Source of the DNA: an uncultured Roseburia sp.
Lineage (GTDB): Bacteria > Bacillota > Clostridia > Lachnospirales > Lachnospiraceae
Assembly (NCBI GenBank): GCA_934307185.1
Contig: CAKRCJ010000097.1
Location: 1 to 7,930 of the forward strand
Reading direction: 5' to 3'
Length of the DNA: 7,930 nucleotides
Shown: piece after piece, positions 1 to 6,091 of the stretch
How the letters are laid out: each line of letters opens with the position of its first letter
Position numbering within the stretch: the stretch's first letter is position 1
The notes under the pieces: model-generated
What the model saw: only the letters and a program-made list of their open reading frames with translations
The model's database searches: none
Told to the model about the DNA's origin: nothing
Translations under genes and position numbers: made by a program

Positions 1-26
1 ATATTATACTAAATGAGGCAGGAAAA

Positions 27-620
27 ATGGGTAAAATATATTGCATTATGGGAAAAAGCTCCACAGGAAAGGATACATTGTATCAGCGGCTGTTAGCAGA
101 CAGGGAGCTTTCTTTAAAAACAATTGTTCCATATACAACAAGACCTGTCAGGGCAGGAGAACAAAACGGTGTACAATATTATTTCTGCAGCGAGGACAGA
201 GTAAAAGAGTTAGAGCAGCAGGGAAAGATTATTGAACTGCGGGCATACAATACCATTCATGGAATATGGAAGTATTTTACAGTGGATGATGGACAGGTCC
301 AGTTAGATGGGCAGAATTATCTGATTATCGGAACACTTGCATCTTATCTGAAGCTTCGTGCTTATTATGGCAGGGAAAACGTCGTGCCGCTTTATATCGA
401 AGTGGAAGACGGGGAACGCTTAAGCCGTGCATTAATTCGTGAGAGAATGCAGGAAAGTCCGAAGTACGAGGAATTGTGCCGCAGATTTTTAGCCGATGCA
501 GAGGACTTTTCCGAGGATAAGTTAAACGAAGCCGGAATAAAAAAACGGTTCTACAATGATAATCTCGAAGAGACAGAACGTGAGATAAAAAATACAATAA
601 TTAATGAATATGAGATATAA
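27..620 (+). CDS. Guanylate-kinase-like P-loop protein (divergent)
   Basis: 197-residue nucleoside-monophosphate-kinase-fold protein of the guanylate kinase family. It has an N-terminal P-loop at residues 9-17 (GKSSTGKDT) and the GMP-binding-like segment [17 protein letters not shown] at 37-53, whose Arg39, Arg42, Glu45 and Tyr51 fit the guanylate kinase TTRxxRxGExxGxxY signature. Oddities: the P-loop ends GKDT rather than the usual GKST, and the region around 97-110 lacks the acidic residue expected in the D/E-x-QGA segment of true guanylate kinases. GMP is therefore only a probable substrate. ATG 27 has a GAGG/AGG Shine-Dalgarno sequence at 15-22; the frame is open upstream to the window edge, but no better start is visible. 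It sits where B. subtilis carries tmk, ahead of yaaR-holB-ricT. The family call is firm and the exact substrate is inferred. Confidence 0.88.
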   Translation: MGKIYCIMGKSSTGKDTLYQRLLADRELSLKTIVPYTTRPVRAGEQNGVQYYFCSEDRVKELEQQGKIIELRAYNTIHGIWKYFTVDDGQVQLDGQNYLIIGTLASYLKLRAYYGRENVVPLYIEVEDGERLSRALIRERMQESPKYEELCRRFLADAEDFSEDKLNEAGIKKRFYNDNLEETEREIKNTIINEYEI

Positions 621-631
621 TTATAACAGTA

Positions 632-660
632 ATTCCGCACACGTTTGTGCAGATTGGAAT
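632..660 (+). promoter_or_regulatory. Bulged hairpin between kinase gene and yaaR
   Basis: ATTCC (632-636) pairs with GGAAT (656-660), and GCACA (637-641) pairs with TGTGC (646-650) around a CGTT loop. This gives 10 bp with a 5-nt bulge (651-655) on the 3' side. The following stretch is A/T-rich but has no continuous T tract, so it is at best a weak or partial terminator or an RNA processing site. It lies in the only sizeable gap (71 bp) inside the first gene block. Function is inferred. Confidence 0.3.
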
Positions 661-680
661 ATTTATATTATTAGAAAAGA

Positions 681-686
681 AGGTGG
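681..686 (+). promoter_or_regulatory. Ribosome binding site that sets the yaaR start
   Basis: AGGTGG lies 5 nt before GTG 692. It supports a start at 692 rather than the upstream in-frame GTG at 647, which lies inside the hairpin 632-660 and has no Shine-Dalgarno sequence. Confidence 0.7.
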
Positions 687-691
687 CATTT

Positions 692-1132
692 GTGGATATT
701 AAAGTCAATAACATACCGCAGGTAACGCAGGTTCCGGACACGACCACAACGGAAACGGGTGACGGCACCTTTAAATTTACACTGGCAAGTGCCATTACAG
801 ATGCGGATTTACAGGCAAAAGTAGATTTGCTGATGAATGATATCACAGCGCAGGGAAATCGTATTGCACAGCATATGGATATCCGGGATATGAAGAAATA
901 CCGTGGTCTGATTAAGGATTTTTTAAACGAAGTCGTTTATCGTTCCCATAAGTTTTCGAGAGAGAATTTTTTGGACCGGAGAGGCCGCCACAGAGTATAT
1001 GGCATAATAAAGCTTATCGACTCAAATCTGGATGAACTTGCGAGAGAGCTTGTAAAGGATGAAAAAGACCACATTACAATTTTAAGCAGGATTGGTGAAA
1101 TCCGCGGACTTTTATTGGATATACTTACATAA
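692..1132 (+). CDS. yaaR: YaaR-like DUF327 protein
   Basis: 146-residue protein of the YaaR/DUF327 family, the same length as I recall for B. subtilis YaaR. The N-terminal third (about residues 1-35) is polar and Thr-rich and probably disordered. The rest is predicted helical and rich in charged residues, with family-like segments such as [18 protein letters not shown] (65-82) and [18 protein letters not shown] (93-110). No catalytic motif, membrane segment or signal peptide is visible. Its molecular function is not established to my knowledge. Identification rests on sequence character plus its position directly before holB and ricT, as in B. subtilis. GTG 692 is chosen for its AGGTGG site and the resulting family length. 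A 46-bp gap separates it from the chosen holB start. Confidence 0.85.
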   Translation: MDIKVNNIPQVTQVPDTTTTETGDGTFKFTLASAITDADLQAKVDLLMNDITAQGNRIAQHMDIRDMKKYRGLIKDFLNEVVYRSHKFSRENFLDRRGRHRVYGIIKLIDSNLDELARELVKDEKDHITILSRIGEIRGLLLDILT

Positions 1133-1168
1133 AGAGACAGATTTTTTGATGGAAAAGGCATCGGAAAC

Positions 1169-1172
1169 GGAG
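1169..1172 (+). promoter_or_regulatory. Ribosome binding site that sets the holB start
   Basis: GGAG lies 6 nt before ATG 1179. The alternative ATG at 1149 is preceded only by GAGACAG followed by a T run, a poor site. Confidence 0.6.
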
Positions 1173-1178
1173 CAGTAT

Positions 1179-2168
1179 ATGGCAGGATTTAAAGATATTA
1201 TTGGGCATGAAAAGATTATAGAGCATTTACAGAATGCAATCACAATGGATAAGGTATCCCATGCCTATATTATAAACGGCCCGGATAAATCGGGAAAAAT
1301 GATGTTAGCAGAGGCTTTTGCGATGACATTGCAATGTGAAAAGCATGGAAAAGAGCCATGCATGGAATGTCGCTCATGCAAACAGGCAGCCGGGCATAAC
1401 CAGCCGGACATTATTTATGTAAACCATGAGAAGCCGAACACAATCTCAGTGGACGACATACGTACGCAGGTAAATAATGACATTGTTGTAAAGCCCTACA
1501 GCAGTGAACGTAAGATTTATATTATAGATGAGGCGGAAAAAATGAACCAGCAGGCGCAGAATGCCCTGCTTAAGACAATAGAAGAACCGCCTGCTTATGC
1601 TGTAATTATGCTCTTGACAACCAATGCAGATATGTTCCTTCCAACCATTTTATCAAGATGTGTAACATTAAATATTAAAGTTGTTCCGGATGATGTAATA
1701 AAAAAATATCTGATGGAAACCTACAAAATCCCTGATTATCAGGCGGATGTGTGTGTTGCATTTGCACAGGGAAATGTCGGCAAGGCAATTCAGCTGGCAT
1801 CCTCCGATGATTTTAATGAAATGAAGTCATCTGCATTACAGCTTATGAAGCGTCTTGGTGAGATTGATTTATATGAGATGACAGCAGCAGTAAAGCAGAT
1901 TGCGGATTATAAATTGGAAATTAACGATTACTTTGATCTTATGATGATATGGTATCGTGATATTTTATATTTTAAAGCAACAGGTGATGTAAACAACCTT
2001 ATTTTTAAAGATGAGGTCTATGACATAAAAAGACAGGCAGAAAAAAGCTCATACAACGGAATTAACAGTATATTAGAAGCATTGCGCAAAGCACAGATTC
2101 GTCTGGATGCAAATGTAAACTTTGATTTGGTAATTGAGTTATTGCTGCTGACAATTAAGGAGAATTAA
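1179..2168 (+). CDS. holB: DNA polymerase III subunit delta' (clamp loader)
   Basis: 329-residue AAA+ protein, the delta' subunit that with delta and tau/gamma loads the beta sliding clamp onto primed DNA. Visible motifs are a degenerate Walker A region GPDKSGK (34-40), a four-cysteine zinc module at C53, C61, C64 and C67, the IYIIDEAEKM segment (113-122) in the Walker B position, NALLKTIEEPP (128-138), and the clamp-loader SRC motif at 159-161 that supplies the arginine finger. The degenerate P-loop fits delta', which is generally not an ATPase itself. ATG 1179 (MAGFKDIIGHE...) is preferred over ATG 1149 because of its GGAG site and because 329 residues matches the family. ricT begins 1 bp after the stop codon, so the two are probably translationally coupled. 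Confidence 0.96.
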   Translation: MAGFKDIIGHEKIIEHLQNAITMDKVSHAYIINGPDKSGKMMLAEAFAMTLQCEKHGKEPCMECRSCKQAAGHNQPDIIYVNHEKPNTISVDDIRTQVNNDIVVKPYSSERKIYIIDEAEKMNQQAQNALLKTIEEPPAYAVIMLLTTNADMFLPTILSRCVTLNIKVVPDDVIKKYLMETYKIPDYQADVCVAFAQGNVGKAIQLASSDDFNEMKSSALQLMKRLGEIDLYEMTAAVKQIADYKLEINDYFDLMMIWYRDILYFKATGDVNNLIFKDEVYDIKRQAEKSSYNGINSILEALRKAQIRLDANVNFDLVIELLLLTIKEN

Positions 2169-2169
2169 C

Positions 2170-3078
2170 ATGGTAAAAATAGTAGGAATACGCTTCCGGA
2201 ATGCAGGCAAAATTTATTATTTCGGACCCGGAAAGTTACAGTTGAAAGCTGGAATGCATGCAATTGTAGAGACAGCAAGAGGTGTTGAAATCGGAACCGT
2301 TATGACAGATCCGAGGGAAGTGTCCGAGGAGAGTGTCATTCAGCCGTTAAAGCCGGTTATCCGTATTGCAACGGAACAGGATGAAAAACAGGCAGAGAAG
2401 AATAAAGAAAAAGAAAAAGAAGCATTTAAGATTTGTCTGGAAAAAATTGCAAAACACAAATTGGATATGAAGCTTGTAGAAGCAGAATATACATTTGATA
2501 ATAATAAGTTATTATTTTATTTTACGGCAGATGGAAGAATTGATTTCCGTGAACTGGTAAAAGACCTTGCAGCAGTATTCCGCACCAGAATAGAGCTTCG
2601 CCAGATTGGTGTCCGTGATGAGACAAAAATCATGGGCGGCTACGGTATTTGTGGACGAGAGCTTTGCTGTCACACCTTCCTTTCCGAGTTTGCACCGGTA
2701 TCCATCAAGATGGCAAAAGAACAAAATCTTTCTTTAAACCCGACCAAGATTTCTGGTGTATGTGGAAGATTGATGTGTTGCCTGAAAAACGAAGAAGATA
2801 CTTATGAATATTTAAACAGCCGGCTGCCGAATGTAGGAGACTATGTAACTACAGATGACGGATTTAAAGGTGAAGTTTCTTCTGTAAATGTACTCCGTCA
2901 GCTTGTAAAGGTACTTATAGAAACAAACGATGAAAAAGAGCTTCGGGAATACAGTGTAGACCAGTTGAAGTTCAAGCCTAGAAAGAGAAAAGATGTAAAA
3001 CTGACCGCAGAGGAAATGAAAGAGCTGGCTGCGTTAGAGGACCGCGGAGGAAAGTCTAAGATTGATGATGGAAAATAA
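2170..3078 (+). CDS. ricT: RicT (YaaT), PSP1-domain Fe-S regulatory protein
   Basis: 302-residue PSP1/YaaT-family protein. In B. subtilis RicT joins RicA and RicF in a cytoplasmic complex that carries 4Fe-4S clusters, acts with RNase Y in mRNA maturation, and affects sporulation, competence and biofilm decisions. The diagnostic cysteines are present: GICGRELCC (C161, C166, C167) and GVCGRLMCC (C198, C203, C204). A highly charged Lys/Glu stretch covers about 68-88, probably helical or coiled coil. The C-terminal tail (270-302) is basic to acidic and variable. ATG 2170 has a strong AAGGAG site at 2157-2162, which lies within the end of holB. The last 14 bp overlap the next gene. No RicA or RicF homologue is in the window, so the partners must be encoded elsewhere if the complex exists in this organism. 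Confidence 0.94.
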   Translation: MVKIVGIRFRNAGKIYYFGPGKLQLKAGMHAIVETARGVEIGTVMTDPREVSEESVIQPLKPVIRIATEQDEKQAEKNKEKEKEAFKICLEKIAKHKLDMKLVEAEYTFDNNKLLFYFTADGRIDFRELVKDLAAVFRTRIELRQIGVRDETKIMGGYGICGRELCCHTFLSEFAPVSIKMAKEQNLSLNPTKISGVCGRLMCCLKNEEDTYEYLNSRLPNVGDYVTTDDGFKGEVSSVNVLRQLVKVLIETNDEKELREYSVDQLKFKPRKRKDVKLTAEEMKELAALEDRGGKSKIDDGK

Positions 3079-3808
3079 TCTGATTCATGAGGGAGAGCGG
3101 TTGGACGAGCTGCACCGCAATGGGTATTATATTATTCAAAATCCGGCGCGCTTCTGCTTTGGAATGGACGCTGTTCTGCTTTCCGGCTTTGCAAAAGCAA
3201 AAGCCGGGGAGAAGGTGCTTGACCTTGGAACCGGAACAGGAATTATCCCTATTTTAATGGAAGCCAAGACGAAAGCAACGGATTTTACAGCGTTAGAAAT
3301 ACAGGAAGAAAGTGCAGATATGGCGAGACGCAGTATTGCCTGCAACCATCTCGAAGAGAAGATAAAAGTTGTAACAGGTGATATTAAAGATGCTTCAAAT
3401 ATTTTTGGAGCATCTTCTTTTCATGTCATTACAACAAACCCGCCTTATATGATAGGGACACACGGGGAAAATTCGCCGTCAGAGGCAAAGGCTATCGCAA
3501 GGCATGAGGTTTTATGCACGTTAGATGACATTTTAAGGGAAAGCGCAAGGCTTTTAATGCCGGGTGGAAGATTTTATATGGTGCACAGACCATTCCGGCT
3601 TGCTGAGATTATGAGCAAAATGGTAGAGTATAAAATTGAACCGAAGCGTATGCGTCTTGTATATCCGTATATAGACAAAGAACCGAACATGGTTTTAATC
3701 GAAGGCCTGCGCGGGGGAAAATCCCGTGTGACCGTGGAAAAACCCCTTATTGTATATAAGGAGCAGGGCGTTTATACGGATGAAATATATGATATTTATG
3801 GGTATTAA
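3065..3808 (+). CDS. tRNA1(Val) adenine-37 N6-methyltransferase-like protein (TrmN6/YabB)
   Basis: 247-residue Rossmann-fold SAM-dependent methyltransferase. Motif I is DLGTGTG (53-59), and the N6-adenine-type catalytic motif NPPY is at 125-128 within TTNPPYMIG. The early segment IIQNPARFCFGMDAVLLSGFA (23-43) and RHE (146-148) are typical of the TrmN6/YabB family, which methylates A37 of tRNA1(Val). Position after ricT matches B. subtilis yabB. A GGAGG site lies at 3046-3050, rather far (14 nt) from ATG 3065. TTG 3062 (11 nt) and ATG 3068 are also possible starts, and nothing further upstream in frame is. The 14-bp overlap with ricT suggests coupled translation. Methyltransferase activity is secure from motifs; the exact tRNA target is inferred from the family. 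Confidence 0.9.
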   Translation: MMENNLIHEGERLDELHRNGYYIIQNPARFCFGMDAVLLSGFAKAKAGEKVLDLGTGTGIIPILMEAKTKATDFTALEIQEESADMARRSIACNHLEEKIKVVTGDIKDASNIFGASSFHVITTNPPYMIGTHGENSPSEAKAIARHEVLCTLDDILRESARLLMPGGRFYMVHRPFRLAEIMSKMVEYKIEPKRMRLVYPYIDKEPNMVLIEGLRGGKSRVTVEKPLIVYKEQGVYTDEIYDIYGY

Positions 3809-3815
3809 CAAGGAG
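3804..3815 (+). repeat. 12-bp direct repeat, left copy (putative target duplication)
   Basis: ATTAACAAGGAG here is identical to 4027-4038 and abuts the left end of the palindromic element exactly. It spans the stop codon of the methyltransferase gene (TAA 3806-3808) and a Shine-Dalgarno-like AAGGAG that now precedes no gene. Confidence 0.8.
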
Positions 3816-4026
3816 TAGATAATTGCGAAACTCATAGAATAAGTAAATTTAATTGTGAAAAATAAATAAAATCATAAGAAGATGCTTCTGACGCCGCCGG
3901 TTCTTAGCGACCGTATTCTGGTCGCTTAGTACCGCTGCGAGTGGCAGGCAGCGAGAGCGGGTCTTCGTTGATTTTGTTTATTTTTCACAATATTAACAGA
4001 TTAAAATTGAGTTTCGCAATTACCTA
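3816..4026. mobile_element. 211-bp palindromic MITE-like element
   Basis: The left end (3816-3834) and the reverse complement of the right end (4008-4026) agree at 18 of 19 bases, both reading TAG(A/G)TAATTGCGAAACTCA. After about 17 divergent bases, a second pair of arms, 3852-3874 and 3969-3991, matches at 22 of 23, and the one difference would be a G-U pair in RNA. The GC-rich core carries hairpins AGCGACC/GGTCGCT (3906-3912/3920-3926), GCTGC/GCAGC (3934-3938/3948-3952) and AGAAG/CTTCT (3877-3881/3885-3889). It is flanked by a perfect 12-bp direct repeat. There is no transposase and no meaningful open frame, so it would be non-autonomous. Terminal repeats near 20 bp with 10-13 bp duplications are known for IS4/IS231-type elements, so that parentage is a guess. 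The core is much more GC-rich than its flanks. Confidence 0.78.
3968..3996 (+). promoter_or_regulatory. Possible weak outward promoter in the right arm of the element
   Basis: TTGATT (3968-3973) and TATTAA (3991-3996) are separated by 17 bp and point toward lgt. Each hexamer matches the sigma-70/sigma-A consensus at only 4 of 6 positions, in a very AT-rich context, so a chance match is quite likely. Confidence 0.2.
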
Positions 4027-4038
4027 ATTAACAAGGAG
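4027..4038 (+). repeat. 12-bp direct repeat, right copy (putative target duplication)
   Basis: ATTAACAAGGAG is identical to 3804-3815 and abuts the right end of the palindromic element. It also belongs to the AACAAGGAGGA repeat series at 4030-4040 and 4080-4090. Confidence 0.8.
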
Positions 4039-4090
4039 GAAAATCCTCTGCTCACCAGGGGGTTCGCATTTGCTTCGCAAACAAGGAGGA
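4030..4090 (+). repeat. 11-bp AACAAGGAGGA repeat pair around a 39-bp insert
   Basis: AACAAGGAGGA occurs at 4030-4040 and again at 4080-4090, a 50-bp period, flanking a 39-bp segment (4041-4079) with no terminal inverted repeats. Only the second copy is correctly placed to serve lgt. The segment itself contains TTTGC-TTC-GCAAA, a 5-bp hairpin at 4069-4081. It looks like a second small insertion or a duplication at the same ribosome binding site. Confidence 0.65.
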
Positions 4091-4092
4091 TT
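4036..4092 (+). promoter_or_regulatory. Foldable lgt leader that can pair the Shine-Dalgarno site
   Basis: TCCTC at 4044-4048 can pair with GAGGA at 4036-4040 (5 bp, AAA loop). As AATCCTC (4042-4048) it can instead pair with GAGGATT (4086-4092), which includes most of the lgt Shine-Dalgarno site. A small hairpin (4069-4081) would sit inside the second fold. The two pairings exclude each other. Whether this regulates translation is inference; it may simply be a by-product of the repeated motif. Confidence 0.3.
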
Positions 4093-4094
4093 AT

Positions 4095-4847
4095 ATGTTT
4101 AATAAGATAACACTTGGTCCGATTACGATATATATGTATGGACTTATGATTGCAATTGGTTTTGCATCGGCACTGGCTATGTGCAATTACCGTGGAAAGA
4201 AGAGAGGGTTAAGTGAGGATACTATTTTTGGTATTTTCTTATGTGCGTTAATTGGCGGAATGGTTGGATGCAGGCTGTTATATTACATTGTTGAAATTCC
4301 AAATATTATAAAAGACCCTTCTATTTTGTGGAATTTCAGAAACGGATATGTTGTTTACGGAGGTATTATCGGTGGTATTTTAACAAGCTGGTCATATTGC
4401 CATATTAAAAAAGAAAATTTTATTTCTTATTTTGACCTGGTTATGCCGTCGGTTTCCATGGCACAGGGATTTGGACGGATTGGCTGCTTTTGCGCGGGCT
4501 GCTGTTACGGACGTGAGACAGATGCGTGGTATGGAATTATATTTACACATTCTGATTTTGCGCCAAATGGGGTAAGTCTTATTCCGACACAGCTGATTTC
4601 TTCTGCGGGAGATTTCATTTTCTGCGGACTTTTATTGTGGTATGCTTCCAAAAATCCAAAGCCGGGCAGAGTGGCAGCAGCTTACCTTGTTCTGTATGGT
4701 GTCGGAAGATTTTTAATTGAGTTTTTAAGAAATGATTATCGTGGAAGTGTTGGAATTTTTTCAACGTCACAGATTATTTCGTTCGGAGTTGTGGCGCTTG
4801 GAATGATATTGTATTTTGTTATTCCAAAGTTTGCGGAGAAGAAATAG
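4095..4847 (+). CDS. lgt: Prolipoprotein diacylglyceryl transferase
   Basis: 250-residue polytopic inner-membrane protein of the Lgt family, which transfers a diacylglyceryl group from phosphatidylglycerol to the lipobox cysteine of prolipoproteins. There are about seven hydrophobic segments. Family motifs are IYMYGLMIAIGF (12-23), YVVYGGIIGG (85-94), the signature GRIGCFCAGCCYG (127-139) and RFLIEFLRND (205-214). By alignment to E. coli, Arg128, Arg205 and Glu209 correspond to Arg143, Arg239 and Glu243. Asn146 is replaced by Cys131, and the position of His103 is Tyr88. Such GCF/CCYG variants are, to my recollection, common in Clostridia, but some may be divergent paralogues. ATG 4095 follows a strong AAGGAGG (4083-4089). 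It is separated from the upstream operon by the repeat region 3804-4094. The lipoprotein at 6333 is a likely substrate. Confidence 0.92.
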   Translation: MFNKITLGPITIYMYGLMIAIGFASALAMCNYRGKKRGLSEDTIFGIFLCALIGGMVGCRLLYYIVEIPNIIKDPSILWNFRNGYVVYGGIIGGILTSWSYCHIKKENFISYFDLVMPSVSMAQGFGRIGCFCAGCCYGRETDAWYGIIFTHSDFAPNGVSLIPTQLISSAGDFIFCGLLLWYASKNPKPGRVAAAYLVLYGVGRFLIEFLRNDYRGSVGIFSTSQIISFGVVALGMILYFVIPKFAEKK

Positions 4848-4888
4848 AGTAAAATTTCATATTATTTTATAAAAAACTGAGAGAGGAT

Positions 4889-4893
4889 GGGAG
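4889..4893 (+). promoter_or_regulatory. Ribosome binding site that sets the rsmI start
   Basis: GGGAG lies 5 nt before ATG 4899. The in-frame ATG at 4887 has GAGAGG directly abutting it, which leaves no spacer, so 4899 is preferred. Confidence 0.6.
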
Positions 4894-4898
4894 CCGGA

Positions 4899-5741
4899 AT
4901 GGCTGGAAAGTTATATTTGTGTGCGACACCAATCGGAAATCTTGAAGATATTACGTACCGGGTGCTTCGTACATTAAAGGAAGTGGATTTGATTGCAGCA
5001 GAAGATACAAGAAATTCCATCAAGCTGTTAAATCATTTTGAAATAAAAACACCGATGACAAGCTATCATGAATTTAACAAAATCGAGAAGGCATATCAGC
5101 TTGTCGACAAGCTTCGGGAAGGAAAAAATATTGCACTTATTACAGATGCCGGAACACCGGGCATTTCTGACCCCGGCGAGGATTTGGTGCGCATCTGCTA
5201 TGAAGAAGGAATAGAGGTGACTTCACTGCCGGGTGCGGCGGCATGTATCACGGCACTTACCATGTCGGGGCTTCCGACCAGACGCTTTGCATTTGAGGCA
5301 TTTTTGCCAAGGGATAAAAAAGAACGTGCGTTAATTCTATCCGGTCTTTCCAATGAGACAAGAACCATCATTATCTATGAAGCACCGCATCACCTTGTAA
5401 AAACGTTAGAGGAACTCGAAGGGGTGCTTGGAAGTGACAGACGCCTTACGATTTGCAGGGAGCTTACGAAGCGTTACGAGGAAAAAATGCAGACAACGTT
5501 GGGGGAGAGCCTCCGCTATTATGAAGAAAATGAGCCACGCGGAGAGTATGTTCTCGTTTTACAGGGAAAAAGCTTTGAAGAGATTGCCGAGGAAGAGAAA
5601 AAAAGCTGGGACTCCATGACTTTAGAGGAGCATATGCAGGTGTATGAAGAACAGGGAATTACACGTAAAGAGGCAATGAAGCTTGTGGCAAAAGACCGTG
5701 GCATCAGTAAGAGGGATGTGTATCAGGCGTTGTTAAAGTAG
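4899..5741 (+). CDS. rsmI: 16S rRNA (cytidine-1402 2'-O)-methyltransferase
   Basis: 280-residue RsmI (YabC/YraL) of the tetrapyrrole-methylase fold, which 2'-O-methylates C1402 in the decoding centre of 16S rRNA using SAM. Signature segments are ATPIGNLEDIT (9-19), AAEDTRNS (33-40), SYHEFN (55-60), ALITDAGTPGISDPG (79-93, glycine-rich SAM/substrate loop) and the PGAAACITAL...FEAFLP region (111-137). The C-terminal 50 residues form the variable helical tail typical of the family. Start ATG 4899 (MAGKLYLCATP...) is chosen from the GGGAG spacing and family length; ATG 4887 would add four residues. In B. subtilis rsmI also ends this cluster, but there yazA lies between it and yabB, whereas here lgt and the repeats do. 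The 51-bp gap from lgt shows no terminator. Confidence 0.96.
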   Translation: MAGKLYLCATPIGNLEDITYRVLRTLKEVDLIAAEDTRNSIKLLNHFEIKTPMTSYHEFNKIEKAYQLVDKLREGKNIALITDAGTPGISDPGEDLVRICYEEGIEVTSLPGAAACITALTMSGLPTRRFAFEAFLPRDKKERALILSGLSNETRTIIIYEAPHHLVKTLEELEGVLGSDRRLTICRELTKRYEEKMQTTLGESLRYYEENEPRGEYVLVLQGKSFEEIAEEEKKSWDSMTLEEHMQVYEEQGITRKEAMKLVAKDRGISKRDVYQALLK

Positions 5742-5779
5742 GAGATGACAAAAATATATAATGAAAAAGGAAGGCGCAT

Positions 5780-6091
5780 ATGGAGTTAGATGTTTATCAA
5801 AAATTATGTAAACAATCAAAAATTTTATGGACACAACATTGTCTACAGCGTATGCAGGAAAGAGATATAAGCAGGAATGATGTAAAAAATGGAATTGCAA
5901 CGGGAGAAATTATTGAAGATTATCCAGACGATTATCCTAATCCAAGTTGCCTGATATTTGGATATACTATAAATGGGCGGGTTTTGCACATTGTTGCGGG
6001 GTGTGATAATATAAATATATATATTATCACGGTGTATTATCCAGATACTAAAAAATTTGAAGCTGATTTAAAAACCAGAAGGAAAGGGTGA
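5780..6091 (+). CDS. DUF4258 protein, candidate toxin of a two-gene module
   Basis: 103-residue protein with the look of the DUF4258 family. Recognisable segments are ILWTQHCLQRMQERDIS (15-31), GEIIEDYPDDYPNPSCLIFG (42-61), GRVLHIV (66-72) and IITVYYPD (82-89) before a basic C-terminus KTRRKG. His20, Arg24 and the GEIIEDYP stretch are the kind of positions conserved in the family. I infer a small alpha/beta fold reminiscent of RelE/HigB-type toxins, but no catalytic residues can be assigned with confidence. GGAAGG (5769-5774) lies 5 nt before ATG 5780. The stop overlaps the next start (GTGA), a tightly coupled pair. Base composition is visibly more AT-rich than rsmI, consistent with horizontal gain. 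Family call is good; toxin activity is a hypothesis. Confidence 0.8.
   Translation: MELDVYQKLCKQSKILWTQHCLQRMQERDISRNDVKNGIATGEIIEDYPDDYPNPSCLIFGYTINGRVLHIVAGCDNINIYIITVYYPDTKKFEADLKTRRKG

Noticed and set aside
325..597. Antisense open frames such as 325-597, 937-1161, 2512-2724, 6037-6357 and 7075-7338 on the minus strand
   Set aside because: They lie opposite clear family members, have no ribosome binding sites or recognisable domains, and are explained as shadows of the + strand coding.
632..672. Intrinsic terminator after the guanylate-kinase-like gene
   Set aside because: The hairpin has a 5-nt bulge and the following sequence is mixed A/T without a T run, so read-through into yaaR is more likely.
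647..691. N-terminal extension of yaaR from GTG 647
   Set aside because: The GTG lies inside a hairpin, has no Shine-Dalgarno sequence, and the resulting protein would exceed the family's length; GTG 692 has AGGTGG.
1149..1178. Longer holB start at ATG 1149
   Set aside because: It lacks a good ribosome binding site and adds ten residues (MEKASETEQY) before the usual MAGFKDIIG-type start; 1179 has GGAG at proper spacing.
3804..4090. CRISPR-like array from the three AACAAGGAG copies
   Set aside because: The repeats are only 9-12 bp, spacers are very unequal (about 214 and 41 bp), and the motif is a ribosome binding site; insertions explain it better.
5757..5762. Perfect TATAAT hexamer upstream of the DUF4258 gene
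   Set aside because: No acceptable -35 lies at 16-18 bp (TTGTTA at 5730-5735 would give a 21-bp spacer), and transcription would begin almost at the ribosome binding site. The local sequence is AT-rich enough to make the hexamer by chance.
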